Assembly (NCBI GenBank): GCA_019413925.1
Contig: DXMY01000027.1
Location: 30,734 to 94,733 of the forward strand
Origin: Collinsella sp.
GTDB lineage: Bacteria; Actinomycetota; Coriobacteriia; Coriobacteriales; Coriobacteriaceae
DNA length: 64,000 bases
Direction of reading: 5' to 3'
Under the pieces are notes generated by a model. That model saw only the letters and a list, made by a program, of their open reading frames with translations. It had not been told where the DNA came from and searched no databases. Below, piece by piece: positions 48,840-56,637 of this stretch. The stretch's first letter is position 1, and every line of letters begins with the position of its first letter. The position numbers were made by a program, and so were the translations under genes.

Positions 48840-49754
48840 CTACTCCTCCCCCATGAGTTCGCCGGCATTGCGGCGCAGCCACTCAAAGCACAGCGCGGTG
48901 GTCGCCTGGGCAACGTTGAGACTCTCGGTCATTCCGCGCTGGGGAAGCTTGGTCAAAAAGTCGCATTTCTCGAGCACAAGACGCGAGATGCCGTCGCCCT
49001 CGGAACCCATGACGAGCGCAACGCGGCCCTCGAAGGGGGCGTCCCAGCAACTGCCTTCGGCGTGCTCGGAGGCGCCGCCCACCCAAAAGCCGGCGGCCTT
49101 GAGGTCATCGAGCGCACGGGCGATATTGGGAACCTGCGCGATGGGCAGGTGCATGACGGCGCCGGCAGAAGTCTTGTAGCTGCCGACGGTCACACCGGCG
49201 GCGCGCTTGTTGGCAATGATGACGCCCGCCGCGCCCACGACCTCGGCGGAGCGCACGATGGCGCCAAAGTTGCCGTCGTCGGTCACATGGTCGAGCACGA
49301 CGACGAGCGCCGGACCGTCGCCCGCACGGTCGAGGATATCGGCAACATCGGCATAGGGGAAATTGCCCACCTCGAGCGCAATGCCCTGGTGAGCGCCATG
49401 GCTCGACAGCGCATCGAGCTGCGCGCGCGGCACATACTTAATGCGGACACCCGCGGCGTTGAGGTCGTCGACCAGGCGCGACAAGGCGGCATCGCGCTCC
49501 CCGCCCTCGGCGATGAGCGCGCACTTGACGGGAAAGCCGGTGCGCAGGGCCTCGGCGGCAGCACGGCGACCTTCGATAAACTCGCCCTTGGGAACCTGGA
49601 CGTTATCGCGGCTACGCTCGCGCTGCGGGCGAGCAGCCTGTGAGCGCTCGCGCTGGCCCTTGGGAGCGGCAGCGCGGTCGTTGCGGCGAATCGGACGCGA
49701 GCCAGAAGCAGCCTGCTTGCCTCCACGCGATGCACGCTTGCGATTGTCGGCCAT
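48840..49754 (-). CDS. rlmB: 23S rRNA (guanosine-2'-O-)-methyltransferase, TrmH/RlmB family
   Basis: A 304-residue SPOUT methyltransferase. After about 50 basic, low-complexity residues come the substrate-binding domain (EFIEGRRAAAEALRTGFPVK) and the SPOUT domain with the three motifs: LDHVTDDGNFGAIVRSAEVV, ALVMGSEGDGISRLVLEKCD and LPQRGMTESLNVAQATTALC. RlmB in E. coli modifies G2251. The basic N-terminal extension is common in actinobacterial members. It lies between cysS and the NYN nuclease on one strand. Confidence 0.93.
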   Translation of the reverse strand: MADNRKRASRGGKQAASGSRPIRRNDRAAAPKGQRERSQAARPQRERSRDNVQVPKGEFIEGRRAAAEALRTGFPVKCALIAEGGERDAALSRLVDDLNAAGVRIKYVPRAQLDALSSHGAHQGIALEVGNFPYADVADILDRAGDGPALVVVLDHVTDDGNFGAIVRSAEVVGAAGVIIANKRAAGVTVGSYKTSAGAVMHLPIAQVPNIARALDDLKAAGFWVGGASEHAEGSCWDAPFEGRVALVMGSEGDGISRLVLEKCDFLTKLPQRGMTESLNVAQATTALCFEWLRRNAGELMGEE

Positions 49755-49832
49755 AAAGCGGCCTCCTTTAAATACTTTTCAAACAGGACAAAAGAAGCGA
49801 CCGCTTAAGACGAATAGCTCAAGCGGTCGGTA

Positions 49833-49934
49833 CGGGTTTTCCAAGTGCCCGAGATTGCCGTGAAAGAGGAGCGACGCGTACTTGAGTACGCGAGCGACGG
49901 TTTGAACGGCAAGGTCGGGTGCTTGGGAAACCCG
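49833..49934. repeat. 102-bp imperfect nested palindrome
   Basis: A stem of about 28 bp (49833-49861 with 49906-49934, starting GGGTTTTCCAAGTGCCCGAG) has a few mismatches and G-T pairs, and encloses a smaller palindrome CGCGTACTTGAGTACGCG at 49874-49891. It lies between rlmB and cysS. Beside it, 49799-49830 holds a smaller hairpin (GACCGCTT and AAGCGGTC). The overall plan recalls the palindrome at 9213 but the sequence differs. Confidence 0.7.
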
Positions 49935-49940
49935 CGGGGA

Positions 49941-51407
49941 TTAGAGAGATTTGATACGGGTGCCGGCGGCGGTATCCTCAATGGTGAGGCCCAGATCCTT
50001 GAGCTGGTCGCGGATGGCGTCGGCCAGATCCCAGTTCTTGGCGGCACGAGCCTCGGCACGAGCCTCGAGAATCTTGGCAGCGGCCTCGTCCACGTCGTCG
50101 CCCGTGTAGGCAACCAAACCGGCGGCAACGCCCAGCAGGCCCAGCGGCAACTCGACCTTGGGCTCGGGAAGCTCAACGCCAAACGTATCGAGCAGCTCGG
50201 CCAGCGTATCGGCGGCAGCCAGGACTGCGGCCTTGTCGGCAGCATCGCCCGCCTGCTCCAGATACTGATTGCACTCGGTGACAAAGCCAAAGACAGCACC
50301 CATGGCACCGGCGGTGTTAAAGTCGTCGTCCATGCACTCCTTAAAGGCGGCGCGGGTCTCGGCGGCCTTGGCGGCAAACGCCTCGGCGGCAGCCGCATCG
50401 GCATCGGCCGTCGCATGGTTCGCAGCCCAACGAAGGTTCTCGACCGTACCGGCAATACGCGTGAGTGAGTTCTCGGCACCCTCCAGGCGCTCCCAGGAGA
50501 AGTCGAGCGGCGAGCGATAGCTCGTCTGCAGCATCAACAGGCGCAGGGCCGCGGCAGAGTGCTGCTCGAGCACCTCGGCCAGCGTAAAGAAGTTTCCGAG
50601 CGACTTGGACATCTTCTCGCCGTCAACCAGCAGCATGCCCGTGTGCATCCAGGTGTTGGAGAAGCCCTGGTGCCAGGCGCAGGTGGCCTGGGCGCACTCG
50701 TTCTCGTGATGCGGGAAGGCAAGGTCGGAGCCGCCGCCGTGGATGTCAATCGGGGTGCCCAGGTAGCGGTGCACCATGGCGGCGCACTCGGTGTGCCAAC
50801 CGGGACGGCCCTCGCCCCAGGGGCTCGGCCAGCTGGGCTCGCCGGGCTTGGCGGCCTTCCACAGGGCAAAGTCGAGCGGGTCGTTCTTGTCCTCGTTCTC
50901 CTCAATGCGTGCGCCAACCATAAGGTCGTCGATGTTGCGGCCCGAGACCTGACCATAGTTGGGATCGCTGCGCACGGCAAAGTACACATCGCCGTTATCG
51001 GCTGCGTAAGCGTGGCCCTGCTCGATAAGCGTCTTGATCATGGCGATCATGGGGCCGATCTCCTTGGTGGCGCGGGGGCGCACATCGGGATCGAGCACGT
51101 TGGCGGCGCGCATGACGCCGATGAACTTGTCGGAGAACTCCGTCGCGACCTCGGCAGCCGTACGGCCCTGCTTGTTGGCGCGCTTGATGATCTTGTCGTC
51201 GACATCGGTGAGGTTCTGGGCGAACGTGACCTCGTAGCCGCTCGCGATGAGCCAGCGACGAATCACATCAAAGCTGATGAAAGTGCGGGCATTGCCGATG
51301 TGGATGTTGTCGTAGACCGTGGGGCCGCACACGTACATGCGGACCTTGCCGGACTCGATGGGCTGGAACTCTTCCTTTTTATGGGTAGCGCTGTTGTAGA
51401 TACGCAT
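49941..51407 (-). CDS. cysS: Cysteinyl-tRNA synthetase
   Basis: A 488-residue class I synthetase that charges tRNA-Cys. The zinc and nucleotide motifs are MYVCGPTVYDNIHIGNARTF (HIGN as the HIGH motif), GWHTECAAM, HGGGSDLAFPHHENE and KMSKSLGNF. The C-terminal helical domain has an Ala-rich insert of about 40 residues (around 320-360 and 415-430). It lies between ispF (gap 3 bases) and rlmB (gap 186 bases). Confidence 0.97.
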   Translation of the reverse strand: MRIYNSATHKKEEFQPIESGKVRMYVCGPTVYDNIHIGNARTFISFDVIRRWLIASGYEVTFAQNLTDVDDKIIKRANKQGRTAAEVATEFSDKFIGVMRAANVLDPDVRPRATKEIGPMIAMIKTLIEQGHAYAADNGDVYFAVRSDPNYGQVSGRNIDDLMVGARIEENEDKNDPLDFALWKAAKPGEPSWPSPWGEGRPGWHTECAAMVHRYLGTPIDIHGGGSDLAFPHHENECAQATCAWHQGFSNTWMHTGMLLVDGEKMSKSLGNFFTLAEVLEQHSAAALRLLMLQTSYRSPLDFSWERLEGAENSLTRIAGTVENLRWAANHATADADAAAAEAFAAKAAETRAAFKECMDDDFNTAGAMGAVFGFVTECNQYLEQAGDAADKAAVLAAADTLAELLDTFGVELPEPKVELPLGLLGVAAGLVAYTGDDVDEAAAKILEARAEARAAKNWDLADAIRDQLKDLGLTIEDTAAGTRIKSL

Positions 51408-51410
51408 TCG

Positions 51411-51905
51411 TTACTCCTTAACGGTTTTCTGTAGCAGGCAGACGGCCCAGGCGCCAATTCCCTCGCCTTGGCCTTCCCAACCGAGCTTTTCGGTCGTAGT
51501 GGCGGCGACGCCCACGTTTTCGACGTCAACGCCCAGGGCATGGGCAAGGTTGGCGCGCATGGCATCGCGGTGCGGGGTGATCTTAGGCTGCTGGCAGGCA
51601 ATGGTGCAGTCGGCATCGACAAACTCAAAGCCCAGCTCACGCGCATAGTCCATTACGCGGGCAAGTAGCACCATCGAGTCGGCGCCCTCGTAGGCAGGGT
51701 CGGTATCGGGGAATAGCTTGCCGATGTCTCCCCCACGGCAGGCGCCCAGAATGGCGTCGGCCAAGGCGTGCGCGAGCACATCGGCATCCGAGTGGCCCAG
51801 CAGGCCGCGCTCGTAGGGAATGTCGACACCGCCGATGATACATCGACGCCCCTCCACCAGACGGTGAACGTCGTAGCCATGGCCAATGCGCAGGTTACTG
51901 AACAT
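51411..51905 (-). CDS. ispF: 2-C-methyl-D-erythritol 2,4-cyclodiphosphate synthase
   Basis: A 164-residue enzyme of the MEP isoprenoid pathway. RIGHGYDVHRLVEG holds the zinc-binding Asp and His, followed by LLGHSDADVLAHALADAILG, DIGKLFPDTDPAYEG and a C-terminal ATTTEKLGWEGQGEGIGAWA. The ATG at 51905 (MFSNLRIGHGYD) gives the family N-terminus and overlaps the end of ispD by 11 bases. Upstream in-frame ATG lies inside ispD and is less likely. Confidence 0.96.
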   Translation of the reverse strand: MFSNLRIGHGYDVHRLVEGRRCIIGGVDIPYERGLLGHSDADVLAHALADAILGACRGGDIGKLFPDTDPAYEGADSMVLLARVMDYARELGFEFVDADCTIACQQPKITPHRDAMRANLAHALGVDVENVGVAATTTEKLGWEGQGEGIGAWAVCLLQKTVKE

Positions 51906-52623
51906 GGGGAAGGTCCTCTCCCTCGGCCATACGGCCAAGCAGAATCGCGGTTACGGGACGCAAGTCCTCGGGCACCGTCACCTTAAGGTTATCGCGCGGG
52001 CTCTGGACGCAGCGGACGCGCCCACCCATGCGCTCGACCAGCGACGAATCATCGGTGCCGATAAAGCCCTCGGCAATGGCTGCAGCGTGGGCGCGCTTCA
52101 TAGCATCGACGCTAAAGATCTGCGGCGTCTGCGCAGCCCAATAAAGCTCACGCGGCGGCGTCTCGACGATGTTATCGCCGTCGACGATCTTGAGTGTGTC
52201 GATCGCGGGTTGACCGCACACGACACCGTCGAGCGAGCGGTCGCCCACAAGCACGTCGATCGCATGATCGATGGCCTCGGTCGTGATGAGCGGACGAGCG
52301 CCATCGTGAATGGCGACGTATTCAAAGCCCGCCGGCACCGCGTGCACGCCGGCACGGGTGGAGTCCTGGCGGGTATCGCCGGCATCGGCAAAACTGATGG
52401 GCGTGTCATAGTCAAACGGGTCGATGGCCAGGCGGCGCATCTCGGCACGGCGCTCGGCAGGGCAAACCACGACGATGTGGCCGACCTTATCGCTACGGTC
52501 AAACGCGCGGATGGACCAGCTCATAAGCGGACGGCCCGCTACATTGACGAGCTGCTTGCCGCCGGGGTTACCAAAGCGCTGGCCGCTGCCACCGGCAACG
52601 ACCACGGCGCATACGGGCGCCAT
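51895..52623 (-). CDS. ispD: 2-C-methyl-D-erythritol 4-phosphate cytidylyltransferase
   Basis: A 242-residue enzyme of the MEP pathway that couples CTP to methylerythritol phosphate. The N-terminal CAVVVAGGSGQRFGNPGGKQ is the nucleotide loop, then IHDGARPLI, and AAQTPQIFSVDAMKRAHA and ESSLVER-like DSSLVERMGGRV. The start codon shares one base with the stop codon of disA, and the end overlaps ispF, so disA, ispD and ispF are translationally coupled. Confidence 0.96.
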   Translation of the reverse strand: MAPVCAVVVAGGSGQRFGNPGGKQLVNVAGRPLMSWSIRAFDRSDKVGHIVVVCPAERRAEMRRLAIDPFDYDTPISFADAGDTRQDSTRAGVHAVPAGFEYVAIHDGARPLITTEAIDHAIDVLVGDRSLDGVVCGQPAIDTLKIVDGDNIVETPPRELYWAAQTPQIFSVDAMKRAHAAAIAEGFIGTDDSSLVERMGGRVRCVQSPRDNLKVTVPEDLRPVTAILLGRMAEGEDLPHVQ

Positions 52624-53690
52624 TATGCGTTCCCCTGTTTGGTGCCCTTCATGCGGTACAGGGAGTCCGCAAGAATGGCAGGGTTGTTAACGCCAAAGTC
52701 GCCCAGGCGCTCCGGATCCTCGCTGATGTCATCCATGAGCTCCTGCAGCGAGCCGTACTCGTCGACGATCTTCTCGGCCACGCCGTCGCGCACGACGGAC
52801 ACGCGCGAAAGCGTGCGCAGGCCCAGCGGCGTCATGACGGAGTCCTCGTCCAGGTCGTCATAGCCCAGAACCGCCGCCACATGCTGCGGGTCGGACAGGT
52901 CCTTAGGCGTCATGCGGCTCAGCTCGGCGCGAATCTTCTCGGCGTTTGCCTCGGAGGAATCGCTTGCGTAGTCGCGGATCATCAAGTCGTATTCGGTATC
53001 CATGCTGGAGCCCGCGAGCTGCTCGAGCTGCATCTGCACGAGCTTGCCCTGGTTACCCAGCTTGACGATGCAATCCTTAAGCTCGGTCTTTGCCTGTTGC
53101 ATGATCTCGAAGCTCGAGAAAATACCGGTGATGTCGGCGAGCGTAACGTAGTCGTCGAGCTCAAGGGCCGTCAGGCGCAGCAAGGAGCGATCGAGCGACT
53201 GACGGGTGGTCTGAAGCGTGGCGACGAGCTGGTTGACCGAGCTCATGATGGTGGTGACGGGCTGGATCTCGTAGCTCTTGCCGTGAACGTACACGTTAAC
53301 GACGGCACGGCGAGCCGAAACCGAGATCACGATGGCATCGGTGAGCACCGACATGCGAGCGGCAGTACGGTGACGCATGCCCGTCTCACTCGTGGCGAGC
53401 GAGGGATCGGGATTGAGGTGGAAGTTGGCGCGCAGGATCTGGGTGAGGTCGCCATCGATGACGATGGCGCCGTCCATCTTGGAAAGCTCGAACAGGCGGT
53501 TCGAGGTAAACGAAATGTTGAGCGGGAAGCCGTCGTTACCGGCAGCGAGCACGTTTTCGGTGTCGCCGACGCAGATAAGGGCGCCCAGGTGACCGGCGAT
53601 GATCATGTCGAGGGCGGTGCGGATCGGCTGACCAGGTGCCGTCAGGCGGATGGCCTGTTCCATACGCTTTTGCAGCTCGTTCTTATCCAA
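52623..53690 (-). CDS. disA: DNA integrity scanning diadenylate cyclase DisA
   Basis: A 355-residue protein that makes cyclic di-AMP and scans DNA for branched structures. The N-terminal DAC domain has KMDGAIVIDGDLTQI and SETGMRHRTAARMSV, the DGA and RHR catalytic motifs. A helical linker follows, and a C-terminal helix-hairpin-helix region (PLGLRTLSRVSVVRDGVAEK). The start is taken as TTG at 53690 (MDKNELQKRMEQ), with GGGAG seven bases upstream. Its position before ispD and ispF joins second-messenger synthesis and isoprenoid genes in one transcription unit. Confidence 0.96.
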   Translation of the reverse strand: MDKNELQKRMEQAIRLTAPGQPIRTALDMIIAGHLGALICVGDTENVLAAGNDGFPLNISFTSNRLFELSKMDGAIVIDGDLTQILRANFHLNPDPSLATSETGMRHRTAARMSVLTDAIVISVSARRAVVNVYVHGKSYEIQPVTTIMSSVNQLVATLQTTRQSLDRSLLRLTALELDDYVTLADITGIFSSFEIMQQAKTELKDCIVKLGNQGKLVQMQLEQLAGSSMDTEYDLMIRDYASDSSEANAEKIRAELSRMTPKDLSDPQHVAAVLGYDDLDEDSVMTPLGLRTLSRVSVVRDGVAEKIVDEYGSLQELMDDISEDPERLGDFGVNNPAILADSLYRMKGTKQGNA

Positions 53691-53847
53691 GGCATCGCTC
53701 CCATCGTATACGCTCCATAAACGCTAAATAGTTTCTCACGGTTTGTCCCTGCGGCGCTTGCGAAATCCGATGCTTACAGAATGAGCGAACACAGCTGAGA
53801 GCCCAACCCAAATCAGCTGTTCATGTGGTAGCATCGGGATTCGCATA

Positions 53848-53938
53848 AATGAGGGAGTAGTCGCGTGATCGGGTTCGCCTCCGGTGGCGCGGCAAGTCAA
53901 CACACTGGCCGATGCGGCCTGGCTTGCCTTAATGAACG
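53848..53938 (+). ncRNA. Probable Mn-responsive riboswitch aptamer (yybP-ykoY type)
   Basis: The leader of the manganese exporter gene starts with GAGGGAGTAG, the conserved GGGGAGTAG-type segment of yybP-ykoY RNAs, then two GC-rich hairpins and CTTAATGAACGAG, and it ends in a terminator. The class controls mntP genes in other bacteria. I could not fold it rigorously, so the family assignment rests on the motif, the gene and the position. The remainder of the 346-base gap 53691-54036 shows only this and the terminator. Confidence 0.7.
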
Positions 53939-53939
53939 A

Positions 53940-53984
53940 GACTCGTGGCTGTGCGCGCAACGCGTACGCCACGAGTCTTTTTTG
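53940..53984 (+). terminator. Expression-platform terminator upstream of mntP
   Basis: GACTCGTGG and CCACGAGTC form a stem with an inner GC-rich hairpin, followed by TTTTTTT. It lies 53 bases before mntP inside the leader, as expected for a transcriptional riboswitch. Confidence 0.88.
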
Positions 53985-54036
53985 TTACTCCCCCAAGAGG
54001 TACACGCGGGCCCGCCCGCAGAGAGGGAGCCAGACT

Positions 54037-54615
54037 ATGGGACTCGCAGAGCTCGTGTTGCTCGCCGTTGGCCTTTCGATGGACGCCTTTGCCGTATCCA
54101 TCTGCAAGGGCCTTGGCATGAAGAAGATCAACCTTAAGGTCGCCGTAGTGCTCGGCCTGTTCTTTGGCGGCTTCCAGGCAGGCATGCCCGTGATCGGATG
54201 GGCGCTTGGCAGTCAATTCATGAGCATCATCGGCCCCATCGACCACTGGATCGCCTTTATCCTTTTGGCCTTCATCGGCAGCAAAATGCTGTGGGAAGCC
54301 TTTACCGAAGACGAGGATGAAGACGACGGCAAGGATGCCGAGAAGATTGAACTGGGCGAGTACCTGATCCTCGCCATCGCCACCTCAATCGACGCCCTGG
54401 CCGTGGGCATCTCGTTTGCCGCGCTCTCGGTTGACATCGTGCCCGCTGTATCGCTTATCGGCGTCACAACGTTTATCTTCTCCGTCGCCGGCGTAGCGAT
54501 CGGCCACACCTTTGGCGCGCGCTACGAAAAACCCGCCACCATCGTGGGTGGCGTCGTGCTCATCCTTATCGGCCTCAAGATCCTGCTGGAACACTTGGGT
54601 TTTTTGGTGCTGTAA
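54037..54615 (+). CDS. mntP: Putative manganese efflux pump MntP
   Basis: A 192-residue inner-membrane protein with six hydrophobic segments in two related halves. The N-terminal AVGLSMDAFAVSICKGLGM and the later ATSIDALAVGISFAALSV are the two copies of the family's Asp-containing motif that forms the metal path; FFGGFQAGMPVIGW and GVTTFIFSVAGVAIGHTFGA follow. An acidic loop (EDEDEDDGKDAE) lies between the halves. The ATG at 54037 follows GAGAGGGAG. The riboswitch-like leader with its terminator argues for induction by manganese. Confidence 0.95.
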   Translation: MGLAELVLLAVGLSMDAFAVSICKGLGMKKINLKVAVVLGLFFGGFQAGMPVIGWALGSQFMSIIGPIDHWIAFILLAFIGSKMLWEAFTEDEDEDDGKDAEKIELGEYLILAIATSIDALAVGISFAALSVDIVPAVSLIGVTTFIFSVAGVAIGHTFGARYEKPATIVGGVVLILIGLKILLEHLGFLVL

Positions 54616-54652
54616 AACACCCTTCAAAACTAAACGTCCGTATGAGGTCTCA

Positions 54653-54719
54653 TGCAGAGTTTTGCATGAGCCTTTTCATGCAGACTTTTGCATGTCATAC
54701 TAGGATGCAAAAGTCTGCA
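54653..54719. promoter_or_regulatory. Triple operator of the hipBA operon
   Basis: Three 15-base sites start exactly 26 bases apart: TGCAGAGTTTTGCAT at 54653, TGCAGACTTTTGCAT at 54679 and the inverted ATGCAAAAGTCTGCA at 54705. The last two form a perfect inverted repeat across 11 bases. They overlap the likely promoter of hipB and so probably bind HipB or HipBA. Confidence 0.75.
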
Positions 54720-54734
54720 CGTTAGGAGATTGCC

Positions 54735-55202
54735 ATGGATACCCTTCCCATCACCACGCCGCGCCAAGCCGGCATCTACGTGCGTCAGGCGCGCGAGGCG
54801 CAGGGGATCACCCGTGCCGCCCTCGCTAAAAAAGCCGGTGTTTCGGAACGCCTGCTCGCATCGCTCGAGCTGGGAGATGCCACGGGCATTCGGCTCGACA
54901 AGCTGCTGGCAGTTTTCGGTGCTCTTGGACTGGCGCTCGCCGCTCAAGGGGATATAGGCGAAACGAAAAATGAGCAACCAGTCGACGCCCCGCATGCTGA
55001 TCAACCTTGCAGCACCTCCAGACGCCATCACGCCCAACGTCTTCATCATCGCAACCGTCGCAGCACAACCATTCCGGCTCTTGCAGATGCCCCCTTTACA
55101 TCCGCACTCTACGACGAGGTCTTCGCCGATTTCGCCATGTCCAATCTCGGAGTCTCGATTGCCACAAACGCATCTAGCCAAGCCATGCCCGAAGGGAAAT
55201 AG
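54735..55202 (+). CDS. hipB: HipB-like antitoxin/repressor (XRE family)
   Basis: A 155-residue predicted DNA-binding protein. Residues about 12-70 hold an XRE helix-turn-helix (RQAREAQGITRAALAKKAGV, SERLLASLELGD). The remainder is longer than in E. coli HipB (88 residues) and is rich in His, Arg and Ser (residues 85-115), with a more acidic helix near LYDEVFADFAMSNLGVS. The ATG follows AGGAGATTGCC. It lies three bases before hipA, the usual antitoxin-toxin order, and its own operator lies upstream. Confidence 0.85.
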   Translation: MDTLPITTPRQAGIYVRQAREAQGITRAALAKKAGVSERLLASLELGDATGIRLDKLLAVFGALGLALAAQGDIGETKNEQPVDAPHADQPCSTSRRHHAQRLHHRNRRSTTIPALADAPFTSALYDEVFADFAMSNLGVSIATNASSQAMPEGK

Positions 55203-55205
55203 CCA

Positions 55206-56510
55206 ATGGCCAGAACATCACTTCGGACCATTATTTGCGGCGTGCCTGCTGGAACGCTCACGCAAGATGAGAACGGTCTTATCAGCTTTACCTACGATCA
55301 TGACTATGACGGGCCAGCCCTATCGACCAACATACCCGTATCGAATCGCACATACGGACAACAGGTCATGAATCCGTACCTGTTTGGCCTTCTACCCGAC
55401 AGCGAGGACCAACGAAAAGCGATTGCCGCCGAATTCGACGTTAGGCCCAACAATCCCGTTGCGTTGCTCAGCCATATCGGACTCGACTGTCCGGGCGGCG
55501 TGCAGTTTTGTGCCGAAGAAGATACCGACGCCGTCCTGCATCGCGCTGGCGAATACCGCCCTATAGACAACCACGAAATTGCTCTTCGTCTCAAGTCGAT
55601 CAGAGATGACCGCGATGCATCGTGGATGGGTCTAGATGAAAGTTGGTCACTTGGAGGCAACCAGGGCAAGTTCGCGCTCGCGTTCATAAACGGCCGCTGG
55701 TGCGAATGCATGGGCTCCTCGCCCACGACGCATATTTTCAAAAATGGCGTTATCGGATTTAAACTCGAGGCTCTCAATGAGTTTGTCTGCATGAAAAGCG
55801 CCCAGCGCGCCGGCATCGCAACGGCAAACGTCGAATATCGTATGTTTGAGGACGAACCTGCCCTCATTGTTGAGCGCTATGACCGCGTGAAAGTCAAAGA
55901 CGGAACGATCAGGCGCCTACATCAAGAAGACCTCTGTCAGGCACTTGGGGTGATGCCCGCCCAAAAGTACACGGCAGACGGCGGCCCGACCACACGCGAC
56001 ATTCAAGAGCTCCTCGTAAATACGAGCCACCATCAACTTAACCTGTATCTGTTTACGCAGATACTTTTCTTTAACGCCATCATCGGCGCACCGGATGCGC
56101 ACGCGAAAAACTATTCCCTGCTCCTTGGAAACGACGGCGCAGCCATGATGGCTCGAATGTACGATGTCGCGTCGGGTTTGGCGTATGAGCGCATGCGCCG
56201 CCGGGCGCGCCTTGCCATGAGCGTTGGCGGCGAAAATCGTGTGGGGTGCATCGGTCCAGGCGCTATCCGCCGATACCACGGTATGGGCGACCCCACGCTG
56301 GAGGCGACGCTCACCGATGCCGGGCTATCCGAGAAGTTTTGCTTTGCGACCATGATGGACCTCGCCTACGAGGTACCCATTTGCATGGAAGAGGTCATGG
56401 ACGAATACGCCGACCTGCCCGGCATGGCGGACCTGCGCGAGCATATGCTCGGCCCCGTCCGCGAAAACTGCCAGCGCGCCCTCGACCTCATCAGGGCAGA
56501 AATGGACTAG
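55206..56510 (+). CDS. hipA: HipA-like serine/threonine kinase toxin
   Basis: A 434-residue protein of the HipA family; in E. coli HipA phosphorylates glutamyl-tRNA synthetase and causes persistence. Family marks: an N-terminal HipA domain with FGLLPDSEDQRKAIAAEFDV, the ATP loop in SLGGNQGKFAL, the catalytic NxxxGAPDAHAKNYSLLL near residue 302 and the metal-binding Asp in MYDVASGLAY. The couple CCGGVQ-like LDCPGGVQFC also fits. Three bases separate it from hipB. The activation segment and target are not predictable from sequence. Confidence 0.92.
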   Translation: MARTSLRTIICGVPAGTLTQDENGLISFTYDHDYDGPALSTNIPVSNRTYGQQVMNPYLFGLLPDSEDQRKAIAAEFDVRPNNPVALLSHIGLDCPGGVQFCAEEDTDAVLHRAGEYRPIDNHEIALRLKSIRDDRDASWMGLDESWSLGGNQGKFALAFINGRWCECMGSSPTTHIFKNGVIGFKLEALNEFVCMKSAQRAGIATANVEYRMFEDEPALIVERYDRVKVKDGTIRRLHQEDLCQALGVMPAQKYTADGGPTTRDIQELLVNTSHHQLNLYLFTQILFFNAIIGAPDAHAKNYSLLLGNDGAAMMARMYDVASGLAYERMRRRARLAMSVGGENRVGCIGPGAIRRYHGMGDPTLEATLTDAGLSEKFCFATMMDLAYEVPICMEEVMDEYADLPGMADLREHMLGPVRENCQRALDLIRAEMD

Positions 56511-56541
56511 GTGGCCGTAATTTCGCAATTATCAAACAAAA

Positions 56542-56582
56542 GAGAGGGGGCACCCGTCGCAAAAGACCGGGTGCCCCCTCTC
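56542..56582. terminator. Strong hairpin after hipA
   Basis: GAGAGGGGGCACCCG and CGGGTGCCCCCTCTC form a perfect 15-bp stem between the convergent hipA and pepD genes. Neither side has a clean T-run, but its position fits a bidirectional terminator. Confidence 0.65.
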
Positions 56583-56637
56583 ATAATGTCATTTGCAATC
56601 CGCTAGCACGTGACTCGGACTGCTGCTAGCGCAACCT

